Assembly: GCF_002102265.1 (NCBI RefSeq)
Contig: NZ_LQPG01000007.1
Coordinates: 299,519-363,518, forward strand
Direction: 5' to 3'
DNA length: 64,000 nt
Source of the DNA: Mycolicibacter longobardus
GTDB taxonomy: Bacteria > Actinomycetota > Actinomycetes > Mycobacteriales > Mycobacteriaceae
Shown here: one piece after another, positions 1 to 7,311 of the stretch
Numbering within the stretch: the stretch's first letter is position 1
Layout of the letters: the number at the start of each line of letters is the position of its first letter
Program-made: the position numbers and the translations under genes
Notes under the pieces: model-generated
Database searches by the model: none
Seen by the model: the letters and a program-made list of their open reading frames with translations, nothing else
What the model was told of the DNA's origin: nothing

Positions 1-913
1 GGCGCTGGCCGGTGTGGATGATCGACAGGTAGCGCAGCAGTTCCTCGACCGCGTTGGCGATCGCGGCGTCGTCGTCACCGCGGAACACCGCGGTCTTCTC
101 GGCGATCTTGTCGGGCTCATGCAACAGCGCCACGATTCCCAGGCCGATCATGTTCGCGGTGGTCTCATGGCCGGCGATCAGCATCCCGGTGCCCAGCTGG
201 GTGGCCTCCCGCACCGACAGCTCGTTGTTCTTCACCCGCTTGCCCAGGTCGGAGACCATGTCGTCGGCCGGCTCGGCCATCCGACTCTCCAGCAACCGGA
301 CCAGGTATTTGGACAGTTCGGTGGCGCCCTCGGCGAGGTCGTCGGAGGTGGCGTTGCGGTCGACGCCCATGGTGGCGTGCTGCTGGAAGAATTCGTGGTC
401 CTCATAGGGCACGCCGAGCAGTTCGCTGATCACCAGCGAGGGAATCGGCAGCGCGAATCCTTCGATCAGGTCGGCCGGCTGCGGTCCGGCCAGGATCGCG
501 TCGAGGTGTTCGTCGGTGATGCGTTGCGCGACCGGGGTAAGCGCCGCGACACGCTTCATGGTCAACGACGGGGACAGGATCCGGCGGTACCGGATGTGCT
601 CGGCACCGTCGGTGGTGAACACCGACTTGGGCCGGTGGTCGACGCTGGCGCGCATCATCTCGTTCCAGTGCGGGAAGCCGGGCTGGTGGTCGTCGACGCT
701 GACCCTGGGATCGGAGAACAGCTCGCGCACCGCGTCGTAACCGGTGATCAACCACGGCGTGCTGCCATCCCAGATCCGCACCCGGCTCAGTGGGCGTTCC
801 GCGGCCAGCGCCATGGTCTCCGGCGGCGGCGCAAAGGGGCACCGGCCGTCGCGGCTCATCGGGTATTCCGGTGTTGCGGTGGTCGCAATGGTGGGTGCGT
901 CGGTCACGCTCAC
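1..913 (-). CDS. Cytochrome P450, 3' end cut off by window edge
   Basis: Heme monooxygenase, probably cytosolic and fed electrons by the ferredoxin encoded just upstream. Translating the minus strand from the GTG at 913 gives 304 uninterrupted codons reaching the window edge. The I-helix oxygen-activation motif AGHETT and the K-helix ExxR (EELLR) are both visible; the heme-cysteine loop would lie beyond base 1, so about 100 residues are missing. The GTG overlaps the ferredoxin stop by four bases (GTGA), pointing to translational coupling. The CYP family cannot be assigned from this fragment and the substrate is unknown. Confidence 0.93.
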   Translation of the reverse strand, partial: MSVTDAPTIATTATPEYPMSRDGRCPFAPPPETMALAAERPLSRVRIWDGSTPWLITGYDAVRELFSDPRVSVDDHQPGFPHWNEMMRASVDHRPKSVFTTDGAEHIRYRRILSPSLTMKRVAALTPVAQRITDEHLDAILAGPQPADLIEGFALPIPSLVISELLGVPYEDHEFFQQHATMGVDRNATSDDLAEGATELSKYLVRLLESRMAEPADDMVSDLGKRVKNNELSVREATQLGTGMLIAGHETTANMIGLGIVALLHEPDKIAEKTAVFRGDDDAAIANAVEELLRYLSIIHTGQR

Positions 914-1107
914 TCCTCGACGATCTGGATAGCTCCGGACGGACAGACTCGGACCGCTTGCCGCACGGCGTCGGCCAATTCCTCGGGGGGGTTCTGGTCG
1001 AGCAGGACGACGACACCGTCCTCGTCACGCTGGTCGAACACCCGGGGCGCAAAGCCCACGCACTGTCCCGACGACGCGCAGATGTCCTGGTCGGCGGTCA
1101 CCTTCAT
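910..1107 (-). CDS. P450-associated ferredoxin, 65 aa
   Basis: Small acidic iron-sulfur protein expected to pass electrons to the adjacent P450. The cluster motif is CASSGQC followed by a distal VCPSGA, i.e. Cys-x2-X-x2-Cys...Cys-Pro, with Ser at the variable position where a standard 4Fe-4S ferredoxin has Cys; by family this means a 3Fe-4S or unusual cluster. The ATG at 1107 overlaps the stop of the tetR gene (ATGA) and its own stop overlaps the P450 start, so the three genes form a coupled operon. Confidence 0.92.
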   Translation of the reverse strand: MKVTADQDICASSGQCVGFAPRVFDQRDEDGVVVLLDQNPPEELADAVRQAVRVCPSGAIQIVEE

Positions 1108-1796
1108 CGCGGACCTCCCCGTACCGGTGTGACCGGGGCCAGCCACAACCCCACGACGGCGTCGATGAGGTCCGACCCGGCCTCCGCCCAGCTCAGGGAC
1201 GCCGACGAGCCGGCGGCCAACGCACGTTCGTGGTCGGCGCAGGTGTGCATCAACAGGTTTCGGGCCATCACGTTGCGTGCCTGATGCACCCGGACCGGAA
1301 GATCCGGAAGGCAGGTGTTGATGCCGTCGATGACCTGCACCAGCGATGCCGAACTCAGCGCGTCCTTGACGATGATGTTGTGGTAGGCCGGGTCGGCCAT
1401 CACCTGTGCGGCAAACCGCGCGTACCAGGTCGGGTTCCCCAGTGCGGCAAGGTGATCGGTGAGCGGCCGGACCAGACACGACACCCAGTCACGCAGGTCG
1501 GTGGATTCCAGCGCACCCGAGACCATCTCCTCGCGCAGCCGCTCGACCGGAACCCGGTGGCGACGCTCGATCTCGCGCACCAGGTCGGTTTTGGTGCCGA
1601 AGTGGTAGCCGACGGCGGCGTTGTTGCCCTGTCCGGCGGCTTCGCTGACCTGACGGTTGGAGACCGCGAAGACCCCGTGCTCGGCGAACAGCTGTTCGGC
1701 CGCGGTCAGGATCGCCTCCCGCGTGCTGTTGGCCCGCTCGGCCCGCACAACCCGATCTGCGGTGGTCACGGCGTCAGTCAACCGCGAATCGCACAT
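1104..1796 (-). CDS. TetR-family transcriptional regulator
   Basis: 230-residue regulator. An N-terminal TetR helix-turn-helix covers roughly residues 27-75 (TREAILTAAEQLFAEHG ... NNAAVGYHFGTKTDLV) and is followed by a helical ligand-binding domain. It is the first gene of a TetR-ferredoxin-P450 operon, and a palindrome abuts its start codon, so autoregulation is likely. The same palindrome recurs before the neighbouring SDR and SnoaL-like genes, so this protein probably controls all of them (inference). The ligand is unknown but is plausibly the P450 substrate or a derivative. Confidence 0.93.
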   Translation of the reverse strand: MCDSRLTDAVTTADRVVRAERANSTREAILTAAEQLFAEHGVFAVSNRQVSEAAGQGNNAAVGYHFGTKTDLVREIERRHRVPVERLREEMVSGALESTDLRDWVSCLVRPLTDHLAALGNPTWYARFAAQVMADPAYHNIIVKDALSSASLVQVIDGINTCLPDLPVRVHQARNVMARNLLMHTCADHERALAAGSSASLSWAEAGSDLIDAVVGLWLAPVTPVRGGPR

Positions 1797-1817
1797 TAAG
1801 TCAAGCGATTGATTTAA
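1796..1817. promoter_or_regulatory. Palindromic operator A, upstream of tetR
   Basis: 22-bp imperfect palindrome (9 of 11 positions paired) with core TCAAGCGATTGA and outer arms TTAA/TTAA. It touches the tetR start codon and overlaps the SDR stop codon. The inner 19 bases match 18 of 19 bases at 2708-2726. Its position fits an operator for the TetR protein whose gene it precedes. Confidence 0.65.
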
Positions 1818-2644
1818 TTCTTTTCGCCGTCGGTCGGCTTGGCGCGGCGGGGGATCGCCTTGCCCGCGACCGTGCCGCCGTCCACCGGCAGCACCACGCC
1901 GGTCACGTAGCGGGAGCGCTCACCGGCCAGGTACAGCGCCGCTTCGGCGACGTCGGCGGCGGTCCCCTCCCTCTTCAGGGGCCGGTCGGCGCGCATCCTC
2001 TCGCGGATCGCCGCCTCGTACCGTTCGAGAGCATCGGCGTCCAGGTTCGCCGCTGCTGACGACGCGACGAACGGTGTCGGAACGTTGCCGGGCGCGATGG
2101 CATTGACCCGGATGTCGTAGTGGGCCAGTTCGATGGCGGCGGACTTGGTGAACTGGATGACGGCGGCTTTCGATGCCCGGTAGGTCATCACCCCGCCGCC
2201 GGCCTGGATGCCGCCGATCGAGGTCAGGTTGAGGATCGATCCACCGCCGGACTTCGACATGTGCCGGGCGGCGTCGCGGGTGCCGGCCATCACGCCGAGC
2301 ACATTGACCGCCATGATGCGGTGAAAGTCGGCCAGGTCGTCGTCGAGGAACCGATTGTGCATGGTTCCCGAGACACCGGCGTTGTTGACCATGATGTCCA
2401 GGCCGCCGAACGTCTCGACCGCCGCCTCGACCAGCGCACTCACCTGCGCCGGGTCGGCGACGTCGGCGACCCGGAAGGTCACGTCGGCGCCGAGTTCACC
2501 GGCGAGGGCCGCGCCGCGCTCCGGATCCAGATCGGCGATGACCACGCGGGCGCCCTCGGCGAGGAATCGTTCCGCGATCCCGCGGCCGATGCCCGATGCT
2601 CCGCCCGTGACGACAGCTACCTTGCCGGCTAGCTCGTTGACCAT
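1814..2644 (-). CDS. Short-chain dehydrogenase/reductase (SDR)
   Basis: NAD(P)-dependent oxidoreductase of 276 residues, cytosolic. Classical SDR marks are TGGASGIG (cofactor loop, near residue 14), NNAG, the active-site YRASK (Tyr-x3-Lys) and a C-terminal VDGG. It probably oxidises a secondary alcohol or reduces a ketone on the substrate handled by the neighbouring P450. The gene lies upstream of tetR on the same strand with only 17 bases between them; operator A fills that gap and operator B precedes this gene. Confidence 0.93.
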   Translation of the reverse strand: MVNELAGKVAVVTGGASGIGRGIAERFLAEGARVVIADLDPERGAALAGELGADVTFRVADVADPAQVSALVEAAVETFGGLDIMVNNAGVSGTMHNRFLDDDLADFHRIMAVNVLGVMAGTRDAARHMSKSGGGSILNLTSIGGIQAGGGVMTYRASKAAVIQFTKSAAIELAHYDIRVNAIAPGNVPTPFVASSAAANLDADALERYEAAIRERMRADRPLKREGTAADVAEAALYLAGERSRYVTGVVLPVDGGTVAGKAIPRRAKPTDGEKN

Positions 2645-2704
2645 CTGCGCCCTTCCGTCGAGTCCGCGCCATGCGACCGGTTCGACTCAACCCGCTTCCC
2701 CGGT

Positions 2705-2726
2705 TTCAGTCAAGCGACTGATTTAA
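2705..2726. promoter_or_regulatory. Palindromic operator B between divergent SDR and SnoaL-like genes
   Basis: Second copy of the element at 1796-1817. Bases 2708-2726 read AGTCAAGCGACTGATTTAA, one substitution from copy A. The palindrome is weaker (7 of 11 pairs). It lies in the 109-bp divergent region between the SDR start (2644) and the SnoaL-like start (2754), well placed to repress both. Confidence 0.65.
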
Positions 2727-2753
2727 ATGGTCGGCCGAACTAGAGTCGGCGAC

Positions 2754-3185
2754 ATGACGGGCCCCGTCTCAGCCGACGATCAGCTGGATATCTCCGCGCT
2801 GCTCTACCGCTACGCCCGCGCGGTCGACACCAAGGACTGGGCGCTGTACCGGTCGGTGTTCACCGAGGACGCCGTCATCGACTACTCGTCGGCCGGCGCC
2901 ATCTGCGGCGGCATCGACGAAGTTGCCGATTGGCTGGCGGCCGGCTTCTCCGCCATCCCGATGTCCATGCACTACATCACCAACATCGAAATCCTGGAGC
3001 GCACCGGTGATACCGCCACGGTGCGGGCCATGTTCTACAACCCGATGCGACTGCCGGGGATGGCCGACCTGAGTTACTGCGGCGGCTACTACCACCACGA
3101 ACTGGTTCTTACCGGCGACGGCTGGCGCAGCCGAAACCTGCGCGAGGAGAACGTCTGGTTCACCAATCCTGCGGCTCGCACCTGA
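2754..3185 (+). CDS. SnoaL-like / NTF2-fold polyketide-cyclase-type protein
   Basis: 143-residue single-domain protein with the features of the SnoaL_4 group: an N-terminal helix region (ISALLYRYARAVDTKDWALY), FTEDAVIDY, and a C-terminal strand ending in a WRSRNLREEN-type segment. Members are small isomerases, dehydratases or hydroxylase-like enzymes and binding proteins without metal. The ATG at 2754 is preferred over 2727 because the latter abuts the operator. It is divergent from the SDR and shares its putative operator, so it probably acts in the same small pathway. Exact chemistry unknown. Confidence 0.82.
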   Translation: MTGPVSADDQLDISALLYRYARAVDTKDWALYRSVFTEDAVIDYSSAGAICGGIDEVADWLAAGFSAIPMSMHYITNIEILERTGDTATVRAMFYNPMRLPGMADLSYCGGYYHHELVLTGDGWRSRNLREENVWFTNPAART

Positions 3186-3200
3186 TCTCCCCAACGCGAC

Positions 3201-3229
3201 ATCACATGCGCATGCCATGCGCATGTGAT
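3201..3229. promoter_or_regulatory. Perfect inverted repeat upstream of vapBC
   Basis: Two 14-base arms (ATCACATGCGCATG and its exact complement) separated by a single C. The site sits 12 bases before the antitoxin ATG at 3241. Toxin-antitoxin operons are commonly autoregulated by the antitoxin, or the complex, binding such palindromes, so this is the probable vapBC operator. Confidence 0.75.
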
Positions 3230-3240
3230 AGTTGGCGGCC

Positions 3241-3470
3241 ATGGCAGTTGCGATTCAGATCAAAGATGTCCCGAAGAAGTTCGCGACGCGCTGGCAGCCC
3301 GCGCCGAGGCGCGCGGCCAGTCCACCCAAACGTATCTGCGGTCACTGCTGGAACGGGAGTACCAGGCGGGGCGAAACCGGCAGCTCTTGGAAGCGTTGGC
3401 TGATCATCGCAGCCTCACCATGACAGCCGCGGAGGTGACGGCCGCCATCCGCGCCGACCGCGACGGGTGA
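3241..3470 (+). pseudogene. vapB: VapB-type antitoxin with apparent frameshift
   Basis: The reading frame from ATG 3241 begins with the ribbon strand typical of VapB antitoxins (MAVAIQIKDVP). The expected continuation (EEVRDALAARAEARGQSTQ, then YLRSLLERE) is in another frame that runs to the stop at 3470. The break lies at the CCC run 3270-3272; one extra base there would restore a normal 76-residue RHH antitoxin. A GTG at 3225 opens the downstream frame but replaces the DNA-binding strand with unrelated residues. It is followed after 10 bases by an intact-looking vapC. Either a real mutation or a sequencing error. Confidence 0.72.
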
Positions 3471-3480
3471 GTTTCCTCCT

Positions 3481-3885
3481 GTGATCGTGGTGGACGCAGG
3501 CGCGCTGGTCTTGGCACTCACGAGCCGCGCTCCCCAAGGCGACGCGGCACGCGCAGCCCTGAACGGCGACGACGGCTGGCTCGCGCCCGCCCACATGCCA
3601 GGCGAGGTGCTACGCACCCTGCACAGGGCCGTCTTGCTCAAGCAATTGAAGCCTGAGGACGCCGAGGCTGCCGCCGACACCGTCACCGCACTCGCCATCG
3701 AATATGTGCTTCCCGATGCGCTGCGCCTGCGCACCGCCTGGGCGTGGCGGCACAACATCTCAATCCACGACGGCCTGTATGTGGCGGTCGCCGCCGAACA
3801 CTCAGCCGCCATCATCACCGTCGACGGCCGCTTGGCCAGTGCCGCCAATCAGCTCGGTATCTCCATCGCAATCACCCTGCTCTGA
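3481..3885 (+). CDS. vapC: VapC toxin, PIN-domain ribonuclease
   Basis: 134-residue PIN-domain protein, normally a Mg2+-dependent ribonuclease neutralised by VapB. The conserved acidic residues appear present: Asp near residue 5 (VVDAGALV), Glu in PGEVL, Asp in HDGLYVAVA and Asp in TVDGRLA. GTG start at 3481. Because the upstream antitoxin frame looks broken, either the toxin is kept silent, the antitoxin is still made from an alternative start, or the frameshift is an artefact. The stop abuts the stop of the convergent hydrolase gene (TGATCA). Confidence 0.9.
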   Translation: MIVVDAGALVLALTSRAPQGDAARAALNGDDGWLAPAHMPGEVLRTLHRAVLLKQLKPEDAEAAADTVTALAIEYVLPDALRLRTAWAWRHNISIHDGLYVAVAAEHSAAIITVDGRLASAANQLGISIAITLL

Positions 3886-4710
3886 TCACCCGGCCAAGAA
3901 CTCCAGCAGCAACTCATTGACCTGCTCGGCCTGCTCGATCTGCGGGCAGTGGCCGGAAGCGTCGACGACAACTGATCGCCCCCCGGGGATCTGGTCGGCG
4001 ATCTGCTTCGACCAGCCGGGTGGGAGCAGCTTGTCGCAGGCACCTTCGACCACCAGCGTGGGCACCGAAATCCGTTCGTAGGGACGGCTGCTCGACGCCG
4101 GCGGGGGCGGCTCGGCGCCGGGCCGACGGAACCGCGCCGCCGCCACCGCCTCCCAGGCTCCGGGTGCGACGCTGGATGCGTACCGCCGCCCCACATAGTC
4201 CTCGTCGGCGGGGTAGGCCGGATCGTGGAACAGTGCCGCCACGATCCGGCGCATCGCGGGCAGGGTCGCGTCATAGTCGTAGAGCGCGGCCATGTGCTGG
4301 TTCTGCTGGATCTCGCCACCGCCGCAGATGGCGACCAGCCGGCGCACCGGCAGCAGCGGTGCTGCCGAGGTGGTGTCGACGAGCAGCATGATCGCGCCCA
4401 TCGAATTGCCCACGAAGTCCGCCGATTCGACGCCCAGTGCCGCGCAGAACCGCGCGACGTGGCGGATCCGCATACCCCGCCCGTCGTTGAAGTCGATGAC
4501 CTTGGCCGACTCCCCGAACCCGAGCAGGTCCGGGGCGAGCACTCGGTGCTGCTGCGCCAGCGCGGCGATGTTGCGTTCCCAACCGATCTCGGCACCCGCA
4601 CCGAACTCCCCGCCGTGCAGCAGCACCAGCGCCGGGGCCCCCGGATCGCCGGCCTCGAGATAGGAGGTGCTCAAGCCGTCCACCAGGACGGTCTTACGCG
4701 CGAACGGCAA
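3886..4710 (-). CDS. Alpha/beta hydrolase, meta-cleavage-product hydrolase type
   Basis: Serine hydrolase of about 274 residues. Visible are the oxyanion region LLHGGEFGAG, the nucleophile elbow GNSMG, an acid within VEGACDKLLPPG and a late His in ASGHCPQIEQ. The HGGxFGAG style resembles carbon-carbon bond hydrolases (BphD, HsaD, MhpC) that cut ring-fission products. The TTG at 4710 is preferred because GAGGAG lies six bases upstream and it avoids overlap; a start at 4764 is possible. It is the last gene of the nine-gene minus-strand operon. Confidence 0.87.
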   Translation of the reverse strand: MPFARKTVLVDGLSTSYLEAGDPGAPALVLLHGGEFGAGAEIGWERNIAALAQQHRVLAPDLLGFGESAKVIDFNDGRGMRIRHVARFCAALGVESADFVGNSMGAIMLLVDTTSAAPLLPVRRLVAICGGGEIQQNQHMAALYDYDATLPAMRRIVAALFHDPAYPADEDYVGRRYASSVAPGAWEAVAAARFRRPGAEPPPPASSSRPYERISVPTLVVEGACDKLLPPGWSKQIADQIPGGRSVVVDASGHCPQIEQAEQVNELLLEFLAG

Positions 4711-4720
4711 AGTCGGCTCC

Positions 4721-5479
4721 TCAATCAGGGATAAGTGGGCCGGTCGGACGAGTCGTGGTGGCATGCACCAGCAGTTCGGCCAGTTCGGCGGGTCGGCTCA
4801 GAAACGGCGAGTGTGAGGCGTCGATGGTCAGCGGCTCGACGCCGAGGCGCTGGCAGACCAAGTCGGCCAGCCAGCGTGGATAGGCACGGTCCTGTTCGCA
4901 CCGAATGAAGCTGCGCGGCAGGTCGGCCGCCCAGAAGTTCGGCACCGACACCAGGGCGACCGTGGTGTCGCCGAACCGCTCCGGTCCGAGCCGTTCAAAG
5001 GCCCACCGAACGGTCTCGTCATCACAGTCGTGGTAGAAGTACTGCCGCGCACCCTCGATGCCGGCGAACGTCATCGCCCCGTCGTCGGCGAAGTGCAGAT
5101 GGGTCAACATGTCAGCGGCCGCGGTGTCGAAGAACTCGGCGCCCTCACTGCCCATGGTCATCGCGTCGGTGTAGCTGCGCCCCTCCCGGGGCAGTGCCGC
5201 GGCAAGATAAGTGATGTGGCGCACCAGATCCGGCGCCGTGTCGGCGCCCAGGGTGGCATCGAAGCCTCCCCCGGAATGTCCCACCAGCACGTCGCCGGGC
5301 TGCAGCACGGCCGCCACCGCCTCCCGCCGGTTGTCCAGCGTGGACTCCTCGCCGACCCGGGAGCCGTGGCCGGGAAGGTCGACGGCGATGCCGGCGTGGC
5401 CGATCTTCTCCAGCTCCGCTATCACGCGACTCCAGCACCAGCCGGCGTGAAACCCGCCGTGGACGAACACGAATCGCAT
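4721..5479 (-). CDS. Alpha/beta hydrolase (esterase-like)
   Basis: 252 residues; starts directly with the first strand and oxyanion loop (FVFVHGGFHAGWCW), followed by DLPGHG, the nucleophile elbow GHSGGG and a C-terminal His in DASHSPFLSRP. This layout matches the plant hydroxynitrile-lyase / salicylate-esterase-like branch of bacterial hydrolases. It sits 18 bases after the cyclase-family gene and 10 bases before the second hydrolase, so it is probably co-transcribed. It may hydrolyse an ester or lactone intermediate; substrate unknown. Confidence 0.88.
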   Translation of the reverse strand: MRFVFVHGGFHAGWCWSRVIAELEKIGHAGIAVDLPGHGSRVGEESTLDNRREAVAAVLQPGDVLVGHSGGGFDATLGADTAPDLVRHITYLAAALPREGRSYTDAMTMGSEGAEFFDTAAADMLTHLHFADDGAMTFAGIEGARQYFYHDCDDETVRWAFERLGPERFGDTTVALVSVPNFWAADLPRSFIRCEQDRAYPRWLADLVCQRLGVEPLTIDASHSPFLSRPAELAELLVHATTTRPTGPLIPD

Positions 5480-5497
5480 GGGTGCTCCTGGTCCGTG

Positions 5498-6487
5498 CTA
5501 CTTGATCGCGATCGGGTTCACCGGCGAGCCGACCCCGCCGGTCACCCGCAATGGTGGCGCCACCAGCTGGAACTCGTACACTCCGTCGGCGGCGCAATCG
5601 GCGGCCAGCGCACCGAGATCCCAGTACTCCCCGAGCATCATCCCCATGTCCCGCAGGCACAGCATGTGCATGGGCAGGAAGGTTCCGTCGACGCCCGACA
5701 CCGGGTCCTCGACCATCAGGTTGTCGGCGGCCACCGCGGCGACGTTGTGCTCGTGCAGCCAGGGGGCGCACCGCCAGTCCAACCCGGCGCCGGGCTCCGC
5801 ACCGTTACCGGTCTGCAGAAACCTTGTCCACCAACCGGTTCGGACCAGCACGATGTCGCCGGATTCAATGGTCACCTGTTGAGCCCGTGCCACCTCGTCG
5901 AGCTCATCCGGGGTGATCGGGGTACCCAGTGGCAGAAAGGTCTCCGCGCCGCGGTGGGCGACCACATCCAGCAGCACTCCGCGGGAGGTGATGCCTTTGC
6001 CGTCGACTTTGTCGATGCCGCAGTGGTAGGCACCCAGGCTGGTCACCGAACTGGCCGGGAACCCGTTGTAGAGCTGGTCGTCGTAGTAGACGTGGGACAA
6101 CGCATCCCACTGGGTGGCCGCCTGCAGCGGCATCACGATCATGTCGTCGTTGAACCGGAACGGGTTGTCGACGAAGAACTCGCTCAACTGCTGCGCCACG
6201 ATGTTGCGGTGCCACTCCGGCCCGTATTGGGCCAGCGTGCTCACATCGCCGCCGTCGATGGTCATCACATGAATGGGGTTGTGCCGGAACTGGAACGCGC
6301 CCTGCGGACCCGACGATCCGAAGTCCACCCCGAGCGGGAAGACCTTGCCGTGTCGCACCAGGGCGGCAGCTTTGGCGACCGTCTCGCGCGTGATGAGGTT
6401 CAGGGTGCCCAGTTCGTCCGTATCGCCCCAGCGTCCCCAGTTGCGCACCGTCTCGGCGATCCGGCGGAATTCGGTCAGGTTGGCCAC
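5498..6487 (-). CDS. Cyclase-family (kynurenine formamidase-like) metal hydrolase
   Basis: 329-residue member of the Cyclase family (PF04199), which includes kynurenine formamidase and isatin hydrolase and usually opens amides or cyclic esters with a divalent metal. The N-terminal WGDTDELGTLNLIT is characteristic of the long actinobacterial members. The metal region reads QAATQWDALSH, a variant of HxGTHxDxxxH with the first two histidines changed but WDALSH retained. It overlaps the upstream SDR by 13 bases. Probably opens a lactone or ring intermediate (inference). Confidence 0.86.
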   Translation of the reverse strand: MANLTEFRRIAETVRNWGRWGDTDELGTLNLITRETVAKAAALVRHGKVFPLGVDFGSSGPQGAFQFRHNPIHVMTIDGGDVSTLAQYGPEWHRNIVAQQLSEFFVDNPFRFNDDMIVMPLQAATQWDALSHVYYDDQLYNGFPASSVTSLGAYHCGIDKVDGKGITSRGVLLDVVAHRGAETFLPLGTPITPDELDEVARAQQVTIESGDIVLVRTGWWTRFLQTGNGAEPGAGLDWRCAPWLHEHNVAAVAADNLMVEDPVSGVDGTFLPMHMLCLRDMGMMLGEYWDLGALAADCAADGVYEFQLVAPPLRVTGGVGSPVNPIAIK

Positions 6488-7311
6488 GCACCCGGTCCGT
6501 TCTCAATCACGGCGGCGGTCCGGCCGCTGATGTTGCCGCCGTCGACCCAGAGCACCTGGCCGGTGACGTATCCGGCTGCCGGACTGTTCAGGAACACCAG
6601 CGGTGCAGCCTGTTCGGCGGGAGTGGCCACCCGGCCCAGCGGTTTGGGGATGTCGTCGAGGTAGTGCTGGCCGTAGCTGCTGCGCAGCTGGTCGAGGATC
6701 GGGGTTTCGGTGACTCCGGGCGCAGTGCAGTTGATCCGGATCCCCCGCTGCGCCAGCGGGACGGCGTTGACCATGCTGTAGAGGATGATCGCCTCCTTGG
6801 ACAGCCGGTAGCCGCCGTCGGCCAGGGCTGCGGGATTCGCACGGCACCACTGTAATCCGGCGGCCATGCCGTCGGAGTTCAACAGACCGACCGAGGTCGG
6901 CGCGTTCTCGCGGTAGGCCGCCGCCGCCAGTGAGGAGACGCCGGCGATCGCCGATCCGGCCGGCATCATCGGCAGCAGGGCCTCGGTGAGGTGACGCATA
7001 CCCAGGAAGTTGATGGCGACCACCCGCTCGGGATCGCCGATACCGGAGGACACGCCGGCGACATTGAACAAGGCATCGACTCGGCCGGGCCCGCGGATCG
7101 CTGCGACGGCCCGATCGATCGACGCACGGTCAGAGAGATCGGTCGCGTGGAACTCGTCGACTGCCGCCGCGGGTTCGACCCGGTCCAGGCCGATCACCTG
7201 CGCTCCGAGCTCACTCAGCTGCGCCACCAGTTCCGCGCCGATCCCCGACGCGCAGCCGGTGACCACGGTCCGTCGACCGTCGTAGCGCCAAAGCCCGGCG
7301 GCTGCGCTCAC
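6475..7311 (-). CDS. SDR oxidoreductase, hydroxysteroid-dehydrogenase-like
   Basis: 278 residues with TGCASGIG near the N-terminus, FNVAGVS (in place of NNAG), YRLSKEA (Tyr-x3-Lys) and VDGGN near the C-terminus. The extended segment before the YxxxK (LNSDGMAAGLQW) and a cofactor loop lacking the usual acidic pattern resemble the 3-alpha-hydroxysteroid dehydrogenase / carbonyl reductase branch. Overlaps the luciferase-like gene by four bases. Likely an alcohol/ketone step in the same pathway. Confidence 0.9.
   Translation of the reverse strand: MSAAAGLWRYDGRRTVVTGCASGIGAELVAQLSELGAQVIGLDRVEPAAAVDEFHATDLSDRASIDRAVAAIRGPGRVDALFNVAGVSSGIGDPERVVAINFLGMRHLTEALLPMMPAGSAIAGVSSLAAAAYRENAPTSVGLLNSDGMAAGLQWCRANPAALADGGYRLSKEAIILYSMVNAVPLAQRGIRINCTAPGVTETPILDQLRSSYGQHYLDDIPKPLGRVATPAEQAAPLVFLNSPAAGYVTGQVLWVDGGNISGRTAAVIENGPGAWPT

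Noticed and set aside
14..1132. Long plus-strand reading frames across the first kilobase
   Set aside because: They lie opposite the P450, ferredoxin and TetR genes, and their composition (runs of Arg, Gly, His, Val) is that of antisense shadows in GC-rich DNA.
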